From Mycobacterium sp. IS-1496 (GTDB lineage: Bacteria; Actinomycetota; Actinomycetes; Mycobacteriales; Mycobacteriaceae): a stretch of 64,000 nt of DNA. The notes under the pieces were generated by a model. The model was not told where the DNA came from. It made no database searches and was given only the letters and a program-made list of their open reading frames with translations. Shown here in pieces: positions 28,801-38,234 of this stretch. Position numbers and translations under genes: made by a program. The first letter of the stretch is position 1, and every line of letters begins with the position of its first letter. Where the stretch lies: contig NZ_LQIU01000023.1 in the NCBI RefSeq assembly GCF_001499995.1, positions 62,001 through 126,000 on the forward strand, in the 5' to 3' direction.

Positions 28801-28997
28801 GCCGAACCGGTCAGGAGCAGAACCGATTCCGGATCGACGCCGGCGGCGATGTGCGCGGCGGCCGTGTCGACGAGCAGTGTCGACTTCCCGGTCCCCGGAC
28901 CTCCGAGCAGGCGCACCACGCCGCGCCGCCCGGGCTCGAGCAGCGTGCGCGGCTCGGTCTGCTCGGCGGTGGTCGATTCGACGTCCGGTGCGGTCAT
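25857..28997 (-). CDS. adnA: AdnA subunit of the AdnAB helicase-nuclease
   Basis: This 1046-residue protein has an N-terminal UvrD-type motor (P-loop LGGPGTGKSTLL near 32, motif II LLVDDAQHLD). The C-terminal nuclease is intact (RVRGRLDRLE then VVVDIKTGK). Cysteines at LTDCPLRW and in CTHCPVRSSCP near the end form the C...C-x2-C-x5-C pattern of the iron-sulfur staple found in AddB/AdnA nucleases. It is the first gene of the adnA-adnB operon. The ATG at 28997 is selected because upstream sequence overlaps the divergent hydrolase gene and lacks similarity to the family. Confidence 0.93.
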   Translation of the reverse strand: MTAPDVESTTAEQTEPRTLLEPGRRGVVRLLGGPGTGKSTLLVDTAAAHIAAGVDPESVLLLTGSASLRSAARAAVTRRLLEGGARQVVREPLVRTVHSYAFAVLRLAAQRNGDAPPRLITSAEQDGIIRELLAGDLEDGDRSAVAWPAALRPALTTAGFATELRDLMARCTERGVDPVALQRLGRLSRRPEWAAAGRFAQAYEQIMLLRSAVGMAAPQATTPALGAAELVGAALEAFATDADLLAAERNRIGLLLVDDAQHLDPQAARLVRVLAAGADLTVLAGDPDQSVFGYRGADPALLRMEEGSTIALTRSHRCAPAVARAISGIARRLPGQRREVAGTSDDDGSVAVRIAATAHAESALIADALRRAHLVDGVPWSEMAVIVRSLPRAGAPLARALAAAGVPVDLPAAAPLVEEPAARALLTVLEATADGVTGAQAEALLAGPIGRVDPVTMRQVRRALRRADGSRPPREFTDLLVGALTGPPPEVSAELQRPLRRVRSVLAAARRSVDDGLDPRHTLWQAWHRSGLQRRWLAAAERGGAAGAQADRDLDAVTALFDVADQYVTRTAGASVRGFLDHVAALGLPPGRRGERRDPQAVAVLSAHAALAGEWDFVVIAGLQEGLWPNTIPRGGVLGTQRLVDILDGVTDSASDTVSTRAPLLAEERRLLVAALGRARRRVLVTAVDSDSGAEAMLPSPFCQELTALATDEDDGPQAPVRAPRVLAPSALVGRLRAVVCAPDGAVDGAARDCAAAQLARLAAAGVPGADPGQWHAMTALSTDEPLWSDEQQVVTLSPSTLQTLTDCPLRWLLERHGGRDGRDVRSAVGSLLHALVSESGRTESQLLNDLERVWEDLPYEAQWHAANELTRHQAMLSAFEQWRAQTRRELTEVGTEVDVDGVICDAADGRPAVRVRGRLDRLERDSAGRLVVVDIKTGKSPVTKDDAQRHAQLAMYQLAVAAGLLAEGDVPGGGKLVYLGKSGAAGPTEREQDAMTADAVAQWRSDVGEAAAATQGPAFVARVNTNCTHCPVRSSCPAQSAGERA

Positions 28998-29060
28998 GAG
29001 GGCATGACACCACGGGGGTCCGACAAGCCACCGTCGGTGCCGGCTGGCACCATCGTCGAC

Positions 29061-29843
29061 GTGAGCCTGCACGTGCACCGCTACGGTCCGCCGGAACCCG
29101 CCCAGCTGCTGGCTGTGCACGGACTGACCGGGCACGGTCAGCGCTGGCAGACCCTGGCGACCCGGCATCTGCCCGAGTTCTCCGTCGCCGCACCGGACTT
29201 GATCGGTCACGGCCGGTCCTCGTGGGCGGCGCCGTGGACCCTGGACGCCAACACCGACGCGCTCGCCGCCCTGCTCGACGCCGACGGGGGCGGTCCTGCC
29301 GTCGTGGTGGGGCACTCCTTCGGTGGCGCGGTCGCCCTCGCGCTGGCGGCGGCGCGGCCGGATCTGGTGTCGGGGCTGGTGCTGCTCGACCCGGCGGTCG
29401 GCCTGGACGGGCAGTGGATGCGGGAGATCGCCGACGACATGTTCGCCTCACCCGATTACACCGATCGGGCCGAGGCGCGCGAGGAAAAGGTGTCGGGGTC
29501 GTGGGGCGAGGTGGATCCCGCCGAGCTGGACCGTGAACTCGACGAACACCTCATCGCCCTGCCCAACGGCCGCAGTGGGTGGCGGATCAGCATCCCGGCG
29601 ATGATGTCGTACTGGAGTGAACTGGCCCGACCCGTCACCGTCCCCCGCGACGGCACGCCCACCACGCTGGTCCGGGCCGCGCGCACCGACCCGCCGTACG
29701 CGACCGATGAGCTGATCGCGGCGCTGGATGCCGCCCTCGGGTCGGATCTGACTGTGCTGCAGTGGGATTGCGACCACATGGTGGGTCAGGCGAAGCCCGC
29801 CGAGACCGCGGCGGTCATCCGCGGACACCTCGAGCGGCGTTGA
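29061..29843 (+). CDS. lipV: Alpha/beta-hydrolase (LipV-type lipase/esterase, Rv3203 homologue)
   Basis: This 260-residue protein has the alpha/beta-hydrolase fold with the nucleophile elbow GHSFGGA, an oxyanion strand AVHGLTGHG, a DPAVGLDG segment and a late histidine in CDHMV. It is a soluble esterase/lipase; the natural substrate is unknown. The GTG at 29061 (VSLHVHRYGP) aligns with the start of Rv3203, while an in-frame ATG at 29004 would add 19 residues that look unlike the family. It is divergent from adnA and followed directly by the alkyltransferase-like gene, so both are likely in one transcript. Confidence 0.87.
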   Translation: MSLHVHRYGPPEPAQLLAVHGLTGHGQRWQTLATRHLPEFSVAAPDLIGHGRSSWAAPWTLDANTDALAALLDADGGGPAVVVGHSFGGAVALALAAARPDLVSGLVLLDPAVGLDGQWMREIADDMFASPDYTDRAEAREEKVSGSWGEVDPAELDRELDEHLIALPNGRSGWRISIPAMMSYWSELARPVTVPRDGTPTTLVRAARTDPPYATDELIAALDAALGSDLTVLQWDCDHMVGQAKPAETAAVIRGHLERR

Positions 29844-29845
29844 CC

Positions 29846-30142
29846 GTGGCGGCCATCACCGACGAGCAGGTGGAGGCCGTGCGCGCCCTGGTGGCGCAGA
29901 TCCCGCCGGGCCGGGTCGCCACCTACGGTGACATCGCCGACGCGGCGGGGTTGTCGAGTCCCCGGATCGTCGGCTGGATCATGCGCACCGACTCGTCGGA
30001 TCTGCCGTGGCACCGCGTGATCGGCGCATCCGGCCGCCCCGCACCTCATCTGGCCACCCGCCAACTCGAACTGCTGCGCGCCGAGGGGGTTCTGGCCACC
30101 GACGGGCGGGTGCGGTTACGCGAGGTGCGGTACGTCTTCTAG
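29846..30142 (+). CDS. Alkyltransferase-like protein (ATL, Rv3204 homologue)
   Basis: This 98-residue protein resembles the DNA-binding half of O6-alkylguanine-DNA alkyltransferase. The active-site motif PCHRV reads PWHRVIG, with tryptophan replacing the catalytic cysteine, which defines ATL proteins that flag O6-alkylguanine for nucleotide excision repair. The recognition-helix region is SSPRIVGWIM, where Ogt has an Arg finger, and the helix GRVATYGDIA is conserved. The GTG at 29846 starts 2 bp after the hydrolase stop. The last 4 bp overlap the end of the convergent gene. Confidence 0.88.
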   Translation: MAAITDEQVEAVRALVAQIPPGRVATYGDIADAAGLSSPRIVGWIMRTDSSDLPWHRVIGASGRPAPHLATRQLELLRAEGVLATDGRVRLREVRYVF

Positions 30143-30993
30143 AGCACCAACCGCACCAGCGCGGCGGTGCGCGCCAACCCGGGGAACGCCGCCGCCGTCG
30201 ACCGTGGATGCAGCGCATGGACGGCGAGCCGGAACATCAAGGCGCGCAACAACATCTGCGGCCATTCGGGCAGCGATGCCCACCGTTCGATCAGCCCGTC
30301 GTCGGCCTCACCCCAGGACAGGGCGTCGACGACGACCACCCCGGCCGCCCAGGACGCCGGCCGCCAGTACGGCGTGATGTCGGTGATCCCCGGGGCGGCC
30401 GCGCCCGCGAACAGCACCGTGCCGTAGAGGTCGCCGTGCACCAGCTGACTCGGGCTCTTGGTGGCCCGGCGCAGGGTCGCGAGCTGGTTGATCAGCTCGA
30501 CCGACCGTTGGCCGTCGGAAGAGCCGGGCGCCACGCGCGCGCCCGGCGGCAGGGAGTGCAGCGGACGCTCCTCCCAGGCGGCGCGGTCGGCGGCGATGAA
30601 CACGTCGACGTCGGCCCAGGGAGCGACGGGCGGCTGGGTGAGGAAACGTGGCCGTTCGAGCTTGGCCGTGGCCTCGTGCAGGCGTACCGCCGCGGACACC
30701 ACCTCGTCGTGCCGGGGTTCGGGGGTGCCGGCGACGAACGTGTCGGCCCGCCAACCGGCCACCACATAGCGCCCGTCGGTGGACCGCACGGGCCGCGCCA
30801 GGCGCACCCCGTCGACGAACAGCGTCTCCCGGACCTTCGCCGACCAGGCCGCGCGGGCGTGGTCGGCAACCATCGACAGCACCACCTCGCCGCAGCGCCA
30901 GCCGCCCTCCCAGCTCGATCCGAGCGGTACGGGACGCACGCCGACCAGCCCGAACGCCGCGAGGACATGGTCGGGCGGTCGCTCGGTGGTCAC
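30139..30993 (-). CDS. TIGR02569-type actinobacterial protein (Rv3205c homologue)
   Basis: This 284-residue protein is of the actinobacteria-specific family known as TIGR02569. It looks like a degenerate aminoglycoside-phosphotransferase/choline-kinase-like fold: HGDLYGTVLFAG resembles a catalytic loop (HGDLxxxN) but lacks the standard asparagine, and GITDITPYWRPASW follows where a DxD metal site would be. Kinase activity is therefore doubtful. The ATG at 30993 lies 89 bp downstream of moeZ on the same strand. Confidence 0.8.
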   Translation of the reverse strand: MTTERPPDHVLAAFGLVGVRPVPLGSSWEGGWRCGEVVLSMVADHARAAWSAKVRETLFVDGVRLARPVRSTDGRYVVAGWRADTFVAGTPEPRHDEVVSAAVRLHEATAKLERPRFLTQPPVAPWADVDVFIAADRAAWEERPLHSLPPGARVAPGSSDGQRSVELINQLATLRRATKSPSQLVHGDLYGTVLFAGAAAPGITDITPYWRPASWAAGVVVVDALSWGEADDGLIERWASLPEWPQMLLRALMFRLAVHALHPRSTAAAFPGLARTAALVRLVL

Positions 30994-31082
30994 CAGGTCA
31001 GGTTACCGGTGAGGGTGCCGACAATTGACGCGCTGACCTGCTGTGTCGCCGAGCCGTTGCCGTGCTGAGACCTAAGAGTCGG

Positions 31083-32285
31083 TCAGTACATGACCATGTC
31101 GGGCTCGAGTTGCCGCGCCCATGCCACGATGCCGCCCTGCAGGTGCAGGGCGTCGGAGAACCCGGCCTTCTTCACCGCCGCGAGCGCCTCGGCCGAGCGA
31201 ACGCCGGTCTTGCAGTACAGCACCGGGATCCGGTCCTGCGGCAGCTTGGCCAGCCCGTCGCCGGCCTCGATCGCCGACTTCGGGATGAGCTCGGCGCCCT
31301 CGATCCGGTTGATGTCCCATTCGACCTGCTCGCGTACGTCGATCAGGGCCACCGGCTTACCCGCGTCGATCAGGTCGCGCAGCTCACGGGGGGTGACGGT
31401 GGAATCGGCGGCGGCTGCGGCGGCCGCGTCGGAGACCACACCGCAGAACGCCTCGTAGTCGATGAGCTCGGTGATCTTCGGCGTCTCCGGATCCTTGCGG
31501 ATCTTGATCGTGCGATAGGTCATGTCGAGTGCGTCGTAGACCATCAGCCGGCCGAGCAGCGGCTCGCCGATGCCGGTGATCAGCTTGATCGCCTCGGTGC
31601 CCATCACCGACGCGATCGACGCGCACAGGATGCCCAGCACACCGCCCTCGGCGCAGGACGGGACCATGCCCGGAGGCGGCGGTTCGGGGTACAGGTCGCG
31701 GTAGTTCAGGCCCAGGCCGTTCGGCGCGTCCTCCCAGAACACCGAGACCTGGCCTTCGAAGCGGTAGATGGACCCCCACACGTACGGCTTGTGCGCCAGC
31801 ACCGCGGCATCGTTGACCAGATAGCGGGTCGCGAAGTTGTCGGTGCCGTCGAGGATGAGGTCGTACTGCTCGAACAGTTCGACCGCGTTCTCCGGCTCGA
31901 GGCGGTCCTCGTGCAGGCGGACGGTCACCAGCGGGTTGATCTCGAGGATCGAGTCGCGCGCGCTCTGCGCCTTGGACCGGCCGATGTCGGATTGTCCGTG
32001 GATGATCTGCCGCTGCAGATTGGATTCGTCGACGACGTCGAATTCGACGATGCCGATGGTGCCCACACCGGCCGCGGCCAGGTACAGCAGGGTCGGCGAA
32101 CCCAGCCCGCCGGCGCCGATGACCAGCACCTTGGCGTTCTTGAGGCGCTTCTGACCGTCGAGCCCGAGGTCGGGGATGATCAGGTGGCGGCTGTAGCGAG
32201 CGACCTCTTCGCGGGTCAGTTCGCCAACCGGCTCCACCAGCGGAGGCAATGATTGTTGAGGGAGCGTTCCCACATTCCCGGACAC
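31083..32285 (-). CDS. moeZ: MoeZ/MoeB-type sulfur-carrier adenylyltransferase/sulfurtransferase
   Basis: This 400-residue protein has an E1-like domain followed by a rhodanese domain. The ATP site is GAGGLGSPTLLYLAAAG (about residues 57-73), a catalytic-loop segment reads SCAEGGVLG, and the rhodanese cysteine lies in VLYCKTGVRS near residue 360. MoeZ adenylates and sulfurates ubiquitin-like carrier proteins for molybdenum cofactor, thiamine or cysteine biosynthesis; the mycobacterial homologue (Rv3206c, moeB1/moeZ) activates CysO and MoaD-type carriers. No sulfur-carrier gene is adjacent. Confidence 0.93.
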   Translation of the reverse strand: MSGNVGTLPQQSLPPLVEPVGELTREEVARYSRHLIIPDLGLDGQKRLKNAKVLVIGAGGLGSPTLLYLAAAGVGTIGIVEFDVVDESNLQRQIIHGQSDIGRSKAQSARDSILEINPLVTVRLHEDRLEPENAVELFEQYDLILDGTDNFATRYLVNDAAVLAHKPYVWGSIYRFEGQVSVFWEDAPNGLGLNYRDLYPEPPPPGMVPSCAEGGVLGILCASIASVMGTEAIKLITGIGEPLLGRLMVYDALDMTYRTIKIRKDPETPKITELIDYEAFCGVVSDAAAAAAADSTVTPRELRDLIDAGKPVALIDVREQVEWDINRIEGAELIPKSAIEAGDGLAKLPQDRIPVLYCKTGVRSAEALAAVKKAGFSDALHLQGGIVAWARQLEPDMVMY

Positions 32286-32387
32286 CGGTATCTCCTCAAG
32301 TCTGCGGTGCGTCGACCGCGGTCGGCAGTCGAGTCACCTTCACAATAGGCACCTGACACAACAGCGCAGAGCCCCGCAGGCTTCCCG

Positions 32388-33470
32388 TCAGGCGATCGGA
32401 TACGGCCAGGGGTTGAAGCGGCACGTCAGCCCGTCGGCCCGCACGGTCTCGGGGTCGAACCGGGAGGCGTCGTCGTTCGAGGTGGAGAACGTCTGCTGCA
32501 TCATGATCGGTGCGAGCGCACCGTTCTCGATGCAGGATTCGTGACGCTGATAGCCGATCGCGTGGCCCACTTCGTGGTTGATGAGGTACTGCCGGTAGGA
32601 CCCGATGTCGCCCTGGAACGGCACGGCCCCGCGCACCCAGCGCGCCTCGTTGATGAACACCCGCGGTTGGTCACCGAGGTAGGCCGGGTTGTAGCAGGAC
32701 GCCTCGAGCTGGATGTCGTAGCCGCAGCCCTCGCGGATGGTCAGCGGTGAGGTCAGCGACACCCGGAAGTCGGGGACGCCGGCGCCGGCGTCGATGCGGG
32801 TGAACGCGAACTGCGGGTTGTGGGTCCAGCTCTTCGGGTTGGCCAGCGTCTCGTCGACCATGCGGGCGAAGCCCTCGTCACCGCCGAAACCCGTGGTGTC
32901 GAGGCCGTCCTCGACCTCCACGGTGTAGGTGAAGTTCTTGGTCGTCCCCTGGCCGACCTGCGGTGTGGTGCCGGGCACCACGTGCCAGGTCCTGGCGCCC
33001 GCCTCGGTGAAGGGACCGCCCGCGGGCAGGATGCCGGTCGGCAGGTTCGCGTCGAACTGGGTGAGCCCCTTGGGCGGTGCGCCGACGATCGCCGTGCTGG
33101 CCACGCCGATGGTGGGCGGACCCTGCACCGGCCCCTCCTCGTCGGCCACCTGTTGGGGCGCGCTCGTCCCGGTCACGGTCTGGTAGATGACGACGACGGT
33201 GAGCACGGCGAGCACCGGCAGCGCGTACGCGCGCCAGCCGTAGGTCGACACGAAACGGCCGAGCCAGGTCTGTTTGCGCCACTGCCGCCGGTCGTCCCGG
33301 TTGGACCGGACGCGCCCGCTCTCGGCGGCCAGCGGGTCGCGCTGGGCGCGCAGCGGATCCCGCCTGCCGCGCTGCGGCTCCTGCCACTCGGTGCGCACGG
33401 CCGGGACCCGACCGTCGCCGCGACGCTCTGGACCCATGCGTCCTCCACGCGAGCGGGAGTCGTAGGTCAC
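32388..33470 (-). CDS. DUF3152 membrane-anchored metallopeptidase-like protein (Rv3207c homologue)
   Basis: This 360-residue protein has an Arg-rich cytoplasmic N-terminus, one membrane helix near 80-100 (YALPVLAVLTVVVIYQ), a proline-rich linker and a C-terminal extracytoplasmic DUF3152 domain. NHEVGHAIGYQRHESC carries an HExxHxxGxxxH-like motif (HEVGHAIGYQRH), typical of metzincin metallopeptidases, so zinc-dependent proteolysis outside the membrane is likely. Paired cysteines (REGCGYD, EASCYN, SCIENG, LTCRF) suggest disulfides. The GTG at 33470 is used as start, and the longer frame would run into the TetR promoter region. The gene lies 102 bp upstream of moeZ. Confidence 0.85.
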   Translation of the reverse strand: MTYDSRSRGGRMGPERRGDGRVPAVRTEWQEPQRGRRDPLRAQRDPLAAESGRVRSNRDDRRQWRKQTWLGRFVSTYGWRAYALPVLAVLTVVVIYQTVTGTSAPQQVADEEGPVQGPPTIGVASTAIVGAPPKGLTQFDANLPTGILPAGGPFTEAGARTWHVVPGTTPQVGQGTTKNFTYTVEVEDGLDTTGFGGDEGFARMVDETLANPKSWTHNPQFAFTRIDAGAGVPDFRVSLTSPLTIREGCGYDIQLEASCYNPAYLGDQPRVFINEARWVRGAVPFQGDIGSYRQYLINHEVGHAIGYQRHESCIENGALAPIMMQQTFSTSNDDASRFDPETVRADGLTCRFNPWPYPIA

Positions 33471-33581
33471 GAAAACAGGATGGCACAGACCGGTGGACTT
33501 GAGTTTCCGGCGCGCCACCGCCGCCCCGGCAGGTGTCGGGACGCGTGGGCCACGCGATCGGTAGTAATGTCGGGGCGATGA

Positions 33582-34551
<970 letters not shown>

Positions 34552-34807
34552 GCTTGCACCCTTTCGTCGTAGGAGTCGCTCACTCCTGTCGCTCACCGGA
34601 AAGGCTAGTGGACGCCGCGTCACCGTCGCCGCCCCGGTGATTACGCGCTGCGCGAAGGCGGGCGGCCAGGCTGTTTCGCGCGAGAGACGGGCCGGCGACC
34701 GAACCGACGCAGGACCGTGACCGAATCGGATGCCGCGAGACCTCATCTGTCACTTCCGCCCCGCTAGCATCGGACACAGAGCCGCTGCAAGCTACCGGAA
34801 AGCCATC

Positions 34808-35716
34808 ATGACCAGGCATTATTCGCCGCATTCGCCGTACACATCCGCGCGGACCGAACGCTTGGACCGCCATCGCGCCGACCATCCGGACCCGGGCGGC
34901 CGCCCGAGCTACGAGCCGTACACCGGCACCGACCACCCGGGATACCGCCAGTACGCCGACACCGCCGTCGGAGCGCACACCTACCGCGCCCGGCCGGAAC
35001 ACCGCGACCCCGGTGGTCACACCGGCTACGACCAGAGCTGGGATTCCGCGCGATACACCGGAACGGACCTCGAGGACGCCGACTACGAGGACTACGAAGA
35101 TTACGAGGACTACGACGCGTACGCGACGGCCCTCGACACCCGCTGGAAGTGGATCGCCGGCGTCGCGGGCGCAATCCTGCTCGTCGCGGTGATCTGCACG
35201 ATGGTGATCCTCGGTGGGGGCGACAGTGGGTCCGTCTCGGCGACGGTCGACTCCTCGGTGCAGGGCCGGCCACCGGCCACCGCCGCGCCGCAGGACACCT
35301 CGGCGGCCCTACCGCCCCCGGTCGCCTCGCTGGCCCCCGAGACCATCACCACCGTGACACCGACCGCGCCTCCGTCGCCCTCGGCGAGCGCCACCCCGGA
35401 CCCCGCGCCGAGTGCCGTCGCTCCCCCACCGCCGCCCGCGGCGACCCCTCGCGCGATCACCTACACCGTCACGGGCAACCGCCAGCTCATCGACTTCGTG
35501 ACGGTCATCTACACCGACCGGCAGGGCGCACTGCAGACCGAGGTCAACGTGTCGCTGCCGTGGTCGAAGACCGTGGTGCTCGACCCAGGCGTGGAACTCA
35601 AGTCGGTCACCGCCACCAGCGTCGGAGGTCAGCTCAACTGCGCGATCACCGATGCCGCGGGCACGGCGCTGGTGGCACAGAACAACAACTCGATGATCGC
35701 CACCTGCACGCAGTAG
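34808..35716 (+). CDS. MmpS-like membrane-anchored protein with acidic Tyr-rich head (Rv3209-like)
   Basis: This 302-residue protein has a Tyr/His-rich cytoplasmic N-terminus (about 1-105) with a repeated acidic block, DYEDYEDYEDYDAY. One membrane helix follows (IAGVAGAILLVAVICTMVIL, near 118-137), then a Pro/Ala/Thr linker (about 150-220) and a C-terminal beta-domain with ITYTVTGNRQLIDFVTVIYT and two cysteines, as in MmpS accessory proteins. MmpS proteins work with MmpL lipid exporters, but no mmpL is nearby, so partnership is not supported here. The ATG at 34808 is used because sequence 5' of it is not family-like. Confidence 0.8.
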   Translation: MTRHYSPHSPYTSARTERLDRHRADHPDPGGRPSYEPYTGTDHPGYRQYADTAVGAHTYRARPEHRDPGGHTGYDQSWDSARYTGTDLEDADYEDYEDYEDYDAYATALDTRWKWIAGVAGAILLVAVICTMVILGGGDSGSVSATVDSSVQGRPPATAAPQDTSAALPPPVASLAPETITTVTPTAPPSPSASATPDPAPSAVAPPPPPAATPRAITYTVTGNRQLIDFVTVIYTDRQGALQTEVNVSLPWSKTVVLDPGVELKSVTATSVGGQLNCAITDAAGTALVAQNNNSMIATCTQ

Positions 35717-35720
35717 CGCC

Positions 35721-36425
35721 TCAGGCCAGGCCGAGTTCCTGCATCCGGGCGCGATGGGTCTGCTGTAACCGGTCGAAGAACCCGGCCACCTGCGTCAGCC
35801 CCTCACCGCCGGCCATCACCAGGTCGACGAGTTCATCGTGATCGGCCAGGACGTACTGCGCCTGGGTGATCGCCTCGCCCAGCAGCCGCCGCGACCACAG
35901 TGCCAAGCGGTGCCGCTGCCGGTCACTGGCGGTCACCGCGGCACGCACCTCGGCGACCACGAACTGCGAGTGCCCCGTCTCGGCCAGCACACCGCGCACC
36001 ACCGCGGCCACCTCGTCGGGCAGGGCGGCGGCGATCTCGGTGTAGAAATCCGCGGCGAGCGCATCGCCGACATAGGTTTTGACCAGCGCTTCGAGCCACG
36101 TGCTGGGCGTGGTCAACCGGTGGTAGTTCTCCAGCGCCGACGCGTAGTTCGTCATGGCGGGCACCACGTCGACGCCGCGGCGCTCCATCGCCTCCCGCAG
36201 CAACTCGTAGTGGTTCATCTCCGCGGCCGCCATGCAGGCCATGTTGATCCGTCCGCGCAGGTTGGGCGCCATCCGCGCCTCGTCGGTCAGCCGGTAGAAC
36301 GCGGCCACCTCACCGTAGGCGAGCAGCGCGAACAGCTTGTCGACGCCGGGATGATCGGCCGACACACCTGCCGTTTGCGGGGTGACGATCTGTTCTCCCG
36401 AAGCTGCAGGCGGCGTCGAATTCAT
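35721..36425 (-). CDS. Ferritin-like fold protein (Rv3210c homologue)
   Basis: This 234-residue all-helical protein is related to the ferritin-like/MiaE-type diiron proteins. Metal-ligand-type segments are visible: GEVAAFYRL (Glu), AEMNHYELL (ExxH) and ETGHSQFVV (ExxH-like). A diiron centre is therefore plausible but not proven, and the oxidation substrate is unknown. The ATG at 36425 is preferred over the longer frame because the family begins shortly before VDKLFALLAYGE. Its 3' end is 5 bp from the end of the convergent MmpS-like gene. Confidence 0.8.
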   Translation of the reverse strand: MNSTPPAASGEQIVTPQTAGVSADHPGVDKLFALLAYGEVAAFYRLTDEARMAPNLRGRINMACMAAAEMNHYELLREAMERRGVDVVPAMTNYASALENYHRLTTPSTWLEALVKTYVGDALAADFYTEIAAALPDEVAAVVRGVLAETGHSQFVVAEVRAAVTASDRQRHRLALWSRRLLGEAITQAQYVLADHDELVDLVMAGGEGLTQVAGFFDRLQQTHRARMQELGLA

Positions 36426-36693
36426 GGCCCAACTGTAATGGCCGACGAGCGCCGATCCACGTCGGCAAAGGCATCCAGGGTATGATGGCTCCAGGCGGCG
36501 GCTCATTCGAGACGGGCCGCTCCCTAAAGAAATGTGCGTGCACGCGTTGGCCCGCCTCCGAAAGTGCAGGGCCCAACGGATCGGCACCGCCCCGTGACGG
36601 GCGACGAGGCCGCTTCATCGTCAGACTCGTGTGCGCGTGGAAAACCACGAGGTCCGACTTTGAGTCGACTATGAAAGGCCACGTTCACCTCGC

Positions 36694-38214
36694 ATGACTC
36701 CTTTGACAACTCCTGTTGACATGACATTCGCCAGCCTCGGCGTACGCGACGAGATCTGTCGCGCACTGGCCGAGGAAGGCATCCACCAGCCGTTCGCCAT
36801 CCAGGAACTGACGCTGCCCATGGCGTTGGCCGGCGACGACCTGATCGGTCAGGCCCGCACCGGCATGGGCAAGACCTATGCCTTCGGCGTCCCGCTGCTG
36901 CAGCGGGTCACCACCGACACCGAGAAGACCCTCACCGGCATCCCGCGTGCCCTGATCGTGGTTCCGACCCGCGAGCTGTGCCTGCAGGTCCACAGCGACC
37001 TGTCGCTGGCGGCCAAATACCTGACCGCAGGCGACCGCAAGCTCTCGGTCGTGTCGATCTACGGCGGCCGCCCCTACGAGCCTCAGATCGAGTCGCTGCG
37101 CAAGGGCGCCGACGTCGTGGTCGGCACCCCCGGCCGCCTGCTCGACCTCGCCCAGCAGGGTCACCTGCAGCTCGGCGGCCTGAACGTGCTGGTGCTCGAC
37201 GAGGCCGACGAGATGCTCGACCTGGGCTTCCTGCCCGACATCGAGCGCATCCTGCGCCAGACCCCCGACACCCGGCAGGCGATGCTGTTCTCCGCCACGA
37301 TGCCGGATCCGATCATCACGCTGGCGCGCACCTTCATGAACCAGCCCACCCACATCCGGGCTGAGGCGCCGCATTCGGCCGCCACGCACGACACCACCGC
37401 TCAGTTCGCCTACCGCGCCCACGCGCTGGACAAGGTCGAGATGGTCAGCCGCATCCTGCAGGCCGACGGCCGCGGCGCGACCATGATCTTCACCCGCACC
37501 AAGCGCACCGCGCAGAAGGTGGCCGACGAACTCGCCGAGCGCGGCTTCAAGGTCGGCGCCGTCCACGGTGACCTGGGGCAGGGCGCGCGCGAGAAGGCGC
37601 TCAAGAGCTTCCGCACCGGCGAGGTCGACGTGCTGGTCGCCACCGACGTCGCGGCGCGGGGCATCGACATCGACGACATCACCCACGTCATCAACTTCCA
37701 GATCCCCGAGGACGAGCAGGCCTACGTGCACCGCATCGGCCGGACCGGCCGCGCGGGCAAGACCGGTGTCGCGGTGACGCTGGTCGACTGGGACGAACTC
37801 CCCCGCTGGTCGATGATCGACAAGGCGCTGGGCCTGAACACCCCCGACCCGGCCGAGACCTATTCCAGCTCGCCCCACCTCTACGAGGAGCTCAGCATCC
37901 CCACCGACGCCGGCGGATCGGTGGGTGAGCCGAAGGCCAGGGCCGCGAAGCGTCCCGAACGCGCCGCCCGCGGCGAGCGTGACGGTGACCGCGACGGGGA
38001 CGACAAGCCCACGCGCAGCCGGTCCCGCAACCGTCGTCGCACCCGCGCGGGCAAGCCGGTCACCGGCCACGTCGAGGGTTCGGCCGAGCAGCCGGCCACC
38101 GAGGCCACGCCCGGTGACGGAGACTCGGACACCGAGGCCGGCGGTGAGCCCGGCCAGGCCGGGCGCCGCCGTCGCCGTCGGCGTCCGCGCAAGGCCGCGT
38201 CCACGACCAGCTGA
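36694..38214 (+). CDS. rhlE: DEAD-box RNA helicase (RhlE type, Rv3211 homologue)
   Basis: This 506-residue ATP-dependent RNA helicase shows all core motifs: Q motif (HQPFAIQELTLP), motif I ARTGMGKT, Ia PTREL, Ib TPGR, II DEAD, III SAT, V ARGIDIDD and VI HRIGRTGRAG. A basic C-terminal tail of about 100 residues (RSRSRNRRRTRAG and a poly-Arg/Pro-Arg-Lys end) probably binds RNA. A 5' region of about 270 bp without a gene separates it from the divergent ferritin-like gene, so a long leader, as in other mycobacterial DEAD-box genes, is possible. Confidence 0.94.
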   Translation: MTPLTTPVDMTFASLGVRDEICRALAEEGIHQPFAIQELTLPMALAGDDLIGQARTGMGKTYAFGVPLLQRVTTDTEKTLTGIPRALIVVPTRELCLQVHSDLSLAAKYLTAGDRKLSVVSIYGGRPYEPQIESLRKGADVVVGTPGRLLDLAQQGHLQLGGLNVLVLDEADEMLDLGFLPDIERILRQTPDTRQAMLFSATMPDPIITLARTFMNQPTHIRAEAPHSAATHDTTAQFAYRAHALDKVEMVSRILQADGRGATMIFTRTKRTAQKVADELAERGFKVGAVHGDLGQGAREKALKSFRTGEVDVLVATDVAARGIDIDDITHVINFQIPEDEQAYVHRIGRTGRAGKTGVAVTLVDWDELPRWSMIDKALGLNTPDPAETYSSSPHLYEELSIPTDAGGSVGEPKARAAKRPERAARGERDGDRDGDDKPTRSRSRNRRRTRAGKPVTGHVEGSAEQPATEATPGDGDSDTEAGGEPGQAGRRRRRRRPRKAASTTS

Positions 38215-38234
38215 CCCGACGGCCAACCGCATCA

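Noticed and set aside
27174-29060. In-frame extension of the LipV gene upstream through adnA
   Set aside because: The extension is antisense to adnA and has no hydrolase features; homologue alignment starts at GTG 29061.
36426-36693. Possible small genes in the rhlE 5' region
   Set aside because: Frames are short with no ribosome-binding site; more likely promoter and leader sequence of rhlE and the divergent ferritin-like gene.
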